This document shows positions 6,167 to 9,020 of a stretch of 9,020 nucleotides of DNA, piece after piece. Positions within the stretch are counted from its first letter, which is position 1, and every line of letters begins with the position of its first letter. Under the pieces are notes generated by a model that worked only from the letters and a program-made list of their open reading frames with translations, did not search any database and had not been told where the DNA came from. The position numbers were made by a program, and so were the translations under genes. The stretch spans positions 1 through 9,020 of the forward strand of contig CANHGC010000044.1 of assembly GCA_947460045.1 (NCBI GenBank). Reading direction: 5' to 3'. Source of the DNA: Bacteroidota bacterium (GTDB taxonomy: Bacteria > Bacteroidota > Bacteroidia > NS11-12g > UBA955).

Positions 6167-7018
6167 CTAAAAAACCCAATTGTCGATCAGCCGAACACCG
6201 TTTAAGCTACCCGCAAAAATCACGGCATTTTGAGGGCCATTTGATCCGTTAGGCTCCTTGGAAAAATGATCGCATTCCAGGGCATCCATCCACGGCATCG
6301 ACACGCAACTCAGATACTCAACCTCAAATCCCATTTGGGTTAGCCTTTGGGCGTGCCATACCACGGCTTCGCAAAATTCCTCTTTTCTTGTGGCGATGTC
6401 TTTCAGCGATTTTGAAATTTCCGCCGCTTTTAGCATTGATTCGGAGGACAATCTCACATTTCTGGAGCTCATGGCCAACCCAGATTCTTCTCTCATGGTT
6501 GGGATTCGATGCATTTTGATGTGCGGAAAAACCTGTTCAATGAGTTGTTCTATCACCAAACACTGCTGCAAATCCTTTTGACCGAAAAACACCTCTGAAG
6601 GATTTACGTACTTAAACAACCGATACACCACCTGAACTACACCGTGGAAATGTCCGGGTCTAAACGCCCCCTCAAACCGACTGTCGAGCAGTCCTAGATC
6701 TACCACAACGTCCGCTGTGGTGGTTGGATACATTTCTTCGTTGGTGGGAGTAAAAACAAAATCCACCCCTTGGGCTTCCAAAAGTGCCAAATCGTGCTCG
6801 AGCGTTCTGGGGTATTTCAAAAGGTCCTCAGAATTGTTGAACTGCAAGGGATTCACAAAAATGCTCACAATGGTTTTATGTCCCATATCTTGTGCTGCTC
6901 TCACCAAAGACAAATGGCCCTGATGCAATGCGCCCATGGTTGGAATAAACGCCAATTTTTGTGATCCTAATTCACTGTGAATGTGCAATAAATCCTCGGC
7001 TCGTTCAAATACCTTCAT
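6167..7018 (-). CDS. panC: Pantothenate synthetase
   Basis: The 283-residue protein is the normal length for PanC, which condenses pantoate with beta-alanine using ATP in the last step of vitamin B5 synthesis, in the cytoplasm. The nucleotidyltransferase motifs are all present: PTMGALHQGHLSLV with the HxGH pair (His32, His35), FVNPLQF (54-60), FRPGHFHGVVQVV (119-131), FFGQKDLQQ (144-152) and the KMSKS-like loop GLAMSSRN (180-187). The usual R-x-x-D-G-L-A is R-E-E-S-G-L-A here, a mild variant (Ser179 for Asp). The ATG at 7018 gives the typical short N-terminus. panB and panD are not in the window. The gene is divergent from the GT5-like gene. Only a weak -7 candidate (GTTATTTG) precedes it. 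Confidence 0.96.
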   Translation of the reverse strand: MKVFERAEDLLHIHSELGSQKLAFIPTMGALHQGHLSLVRAAQDMGHKTIVSIFVNPLQFNNSEDLLKYPRTLEHDLALLEAQGVDFVFTPTNEEMYPTTTADVVVDLGLLDSRFEGAFRPGHFHGVVQVVYRLFKYVNPSEVFFGQKDLQQCLVIEQLIEQVFPHIKMHRIPTMREESGLAMSSRNVRLSSESMLKAAEISKSLKDIATRKEEFCEAVVWHAQRLTQMGFEVEYLSCVSMPWMDALECDHFSKEPNGSNGPQNAVIFAGSLNGVRLIDNWVF

Positions 7019-7076
7019 TTTTAACCCAAAAGAGGGTGCAAATAACGATTTTTCCTAGGTTCTGCGAAGATTGTTG

Positions 7077-7108
7077 TTTCAATTTCCGATTTTTTTATTA
7101 TACTTTTG
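7077..7108 (+). promoter_or_regulatory. Promoter of the GT5-like/DUF4270 operon (TTTC -33, TACTTTTG -7)
   Basis: TACTTTTG at 7101-7108 is an exact TAnnTTTG match. TTTC at 7077-7080, preceded by two TTG triplets, lies 20 bases upstream as a three-of-four -33 match. The start codon at 7142 is 33 bases beyond the -7 box. The 123-base gap shared with panC holds nothing else recognisable apart from AT-rich sequence. Confidence 0.55.
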
Positions 7109-7141
7109 TAATCTTTTTCTTAGCAGAGATTACCACACACC

Positions 7142-7945
7142 ATGACCCAAACCAAAAAACGTGTACTGTTTGTAAGTTCTGAAATGTCTCCCTTCCTTGA
7201 GACTTCGCCGCTAGCAACAGTTGCTCGAATGTTGCCACAAGCACTTCAAGAGCAAGAAAATGAAATTCGTATCCTCGTTCCTCGTTTCGGTGTCATCAAT
7301 GAAAGACGAAATCGATTGCACGAAGTGGTTAGATTGTCTGGTATCAACATCAGCATCGACGACAACGACAACCCGCTCATCATCAAGGTAGCATCGATAC
7401 CACAAACCAAGATGCAAGTGTATTTCTTGGACAATGAAGATTATTTCCATCGCAAATACCTGTTCCATGACGAAAGTGGCAAATTGTTCGATGACAACGA
7501 TGAGCGCACCATCTTTTTCTGCAAAGGCGTGATGGAAACTGTAAAAAAATTGGGCTGGGCACCAGACATCATTCACTGTCAAGGTTGGATGACCAGTTTG
7601 ATCCCCATGTATCTGAAAACCATTTACAAAGACGAGCCTGTTTTCAAAAACACAAAAATTGTATTCAGCGTATACTGTGATGAGGACAAAATCAATTTGG
7701 GCGATGACTTCGCTCGAAAAGCCAGTTTGAACTCTTTGGACGATGATTGCATGAAATGCTTTGGCGATGCCAGTGTGGATGCGATGAACATTGGTGCCGT
7801 GAAACATTCAGATGCCATCGTTACCAACAGTGAAGAAGCCCATCGCGTTGTAGAGGCACATTTATTGGATAAAATCGTAATGAGACACAGCGACGAAGAT
7901 GCTGCCACTCAATACGGTACATTGTACGAACGCTTGCTCTCTTAA
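7142..7945 (+). CDS. Short glycogen/starch synthase-like protein (GT5 N-terminal domain only), function unknown
   Basis: The 267 residues align with the N-terminal Rossmann half of GT5 glycogen synthases: RVLFVSSEMSPF (7-18), E-I-R-I-L-V-P-R-F-G (41-50), Y-F-L-D-N (94-98), PDIIHCQGWMTSLIPMYLK (141-159) and IVTNSEEAHRVV (226-237). Full-length GlgA is about 470-480 residues, so the whole C-terminal GT-B domain, including the donor-binding and acidic residues, is absent. The stop is followed at once by the next gene, not by a frameshifted C-half. The ADP-glucose K-x-G-G-L loop is ETSPL (20-24), the usual HxHDW is HCQGW, and the x-H-N segment is replaced by VYC (177-179). Automated annotation would say glycogen synthase; the residues argue against that catalysis. 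I recall similar short proteins beside panC and DUF4270 in other Bacteroidota. It is probably co-transcribed with the DUF4270 gene. Confidence 0.85.
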   Translation: MTQTKKRVLFVSSEMSPFLETSPLATVARMLPQALQEQENEIRILVPRFGVINERRNRLHEVVRLSGINISIDDNDNPLIIKVASIPQTKMQVYFLDNEDYFHRKYLFHDESGKLFDDNDERTIFFCKGVMETVKKLGWAPDIIHCQGWMTSLIPMYLKTIYKDEPVFKNTKIVFSVYCDEDKINLGDDFARKASLNSLDDDCMKCFGDASVDAMNIGAVKHSDAIVTNSEEAHRVVEAHLLDKIVMRHSDEDAATQYGTLYERLLS

Positions 7946-7953
7946 TTTATACT

Positions 7954-9020
7954 TTGAAAACACGCGTTTTCCTGTCGGTACTTTTTGCAATGATTTCATT
8001 GTTTTCATCTTGTAAAAAACAGGACGGGAACATCATCATCGATGGTCAAAGCAACAACAATCAACTCGATATTTTTCGGGCAGATAGCTTCACCCTGCTG
8101 ACCAGGACCATACCAGAAGACTCCTTGCCTGGCAATGGAATCAGCTATTCTTTGTTGGGCGAAATGAACGACCCCATTTTAGGAAAAAGCAAAGCCAGCA
8201 TTTTTGCAAAAATGCTTATTCTGGAGCCTGAAAATAATTTCCCCAACGGCATCGAACCAGATTCAGCGATTCTTTACATCCCCATGGTAGATGGTTTGAA
8301 TTTTTACGGAGACCATTTAACGAAACAACGATTACAAATTTTTCAGCTGTCCGAAGCCATCGCAGCAAACAATGTGTATTACCAAAAGCAGAAAATTTCA
8401 TACAATACCCAAGTATCTTCAAACCATTATGGTCTTTTGTATCAGCAGAAATTTGATTCTATTGGATATCGAAAAGATAAAATGGGCCTCAAGCCAGGTT
8501 TGATGATTAAGTTAAGCGCTGAGTTCGCTCGCAGTTTACAACAGATGCCCATCGAGGCTTATCAATCCAATGAGGGCTTGGCCAAACATTTCAAAGGCAT
8601 TGCCATTGTACCTGAAAACGATGAACTCATGCCCGGTGAAGGCGGTTACGCGGTATTCGATCTTGCCAACATTATTTCCCTGTCTTATCGCGCAAAAATT
8701 TTGTTGTACTACAACGATACCAACACCTTCGTTTTTGGATTTGAAGGAAAATCGAACATTGTGAACCAAGGTAAAACAGGTCCCTATCCCCAAGAAATTT
8801 TGACTCAATTGGAGAAAAAAGACAATTACCCTGTAACCTATGTGCAAGCGCTGAGTGGCCTCAAAACAGAAATTCAAATTCCATACATCCACAACCTCAT
8901 CAAAAACGGAAATGTAGGAATCAACAAGGCCGAAATCTTATTTTACACAAACAACATCACCACGCCAACACATTTTGCTCCTCCACGATTGAATTTGTTC
9001 CAACCATTGAACAAAAACAG
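7954..9020 (+). CDS. DUF4270 family outer-envelope lipoprotein, 3' end missing
   Basis: 355 codons are visible before the window ends. The start is taken as TTG at 7954, 8 bases after the previous stop. It gives KTRVFLSVLFAMISLFSSC, a lipoprotein signal with lipobox F-S-S-C and lipidated Cys20, followed by KK. There is no in-frame ATG back to the upstream stop at 7870, and the first ATG (7990) would leave only seven residues before the cysteine. The body shows DUF4270 features: LDIFRADSFTLLTRTIPEDS, then SLLGEMNDPILGKSKASIF, DSAILYIPM, YRAKILLYY and KAEILFYT, a beta-rich pattern. The D-P-x-x-G-K-S/T motif is typical of this Bacteroidota-specific family, whose function is unknown. Export to the outer membrane is inferred from the lipobox. 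It lies in a probable operon with the GT5-like gene. Confidence 0.85.
   Translation, partial: MKTRVFLSVLFAMISLFSSCKKQDGNIIIDGQSNNNQLDIFRADSFTLLTRTIPEDSLPGNGISYSLLGEMNDPILGKSKASIFAKMLILEPENNFPNGIEPDSAILYIPMVDGLNFYGDHLTKQRLQIFQLSEAIAANNVYYQKQKISYNTQVSSNHYGLLYQQKFDSIGYRKDKMGLKPGLMIKLSAEFARSLQQMPIEAYQSNEGLAKHFKGIAIVPENDELMPGEGGYAVFDLANIISLSYRAKILLYYNDTNTFVFGFEGKSNIVNQGKTGPYPQEILTQLEKKDNYPVTYVQALSGLKTEIQIPYIHNLIKNGNVGINKAEILFYTNNITTPTHFAPPRLNLFQPLNKN

Noticed and set aside
7211..7807. 198-residue open frame antisense to the GT5-like gene
   Set aside because: It lies fully inside a well-supported gene, has low-complexity Val/Ile/Phe-rich composition with no domain or signal, and is an expected antisense shadow.

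Overview
The window looks like chromosomal DNA of a member of the Bacteroidota, probably of the Flavobacteriia/Cytophagia type. Four things point there: a type IX secretion (T9SS) C-terminal sorting domain on a surface protein, a DUF4270 lipoprotein, the block panC / divergent short glycogen-synthase-like gene / DUF4270 gene, and several TAnnTTTG -7 promoter boxes instead of sigma70-type -10 boxes. I see no phage, transposon, CRISPR or plasmid feature. Most of it reads as ordinary chromosomal sequence.

Left part (1-3575). Four genes lie on the minus strand: the 5' end of a secreted protein, a GT87 (DUF2029) membrane glycosyltransferase, a small 83-residue exported protein with a basic tail, and a GT39/PMT-type membrane glycosyltransferase. 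A plus-strand tRNA-Arg(CCT) sits between the GT87 gene and the small-protein gene. A 10-bp inverted repeat separates the tRNA from the divergent GT87 gene. A perfect 19-bp GC-rich hairpin separates it from the convergent small-protein gene.

Middle (3576-6154). A short divergent promoter region leads rightward into a 669-residue surface protein. It consists of a signal peptide, a LamG-like domain, an Ig-like domain, an Omp28/thioredoxin-like domain with a WCQWCPRG motif and a T9SS type A tail. A GTG-started dtd gene (D-aminoacyl-tRNA deacylase) follows closely.

Right part (6155-9020). panC (pantothenate synthetase) is on the minus strand, convergent with dtd. Divergent from it is a probable two-gene operon: a stand-alone GT5 N-terminal-domain protein with degenerate active-site motifs, then a DUF4270 lipoprotein started by TTG and cut by the window edge. 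This block is the part with the most unexplained biology, because a half glycogen synthase is kept beside an outer-envelope lipoprotein and a vitamin-biosynthesis gene.

The genes do not form one pathway. The recurring theme is the cell envelope and surface: two polytopic sugar transferases, a T9SS substrate, a lipoprotein and two other exported proteins, interspersed with housekeeping genes (tRNA-Arg, dtd, panC).
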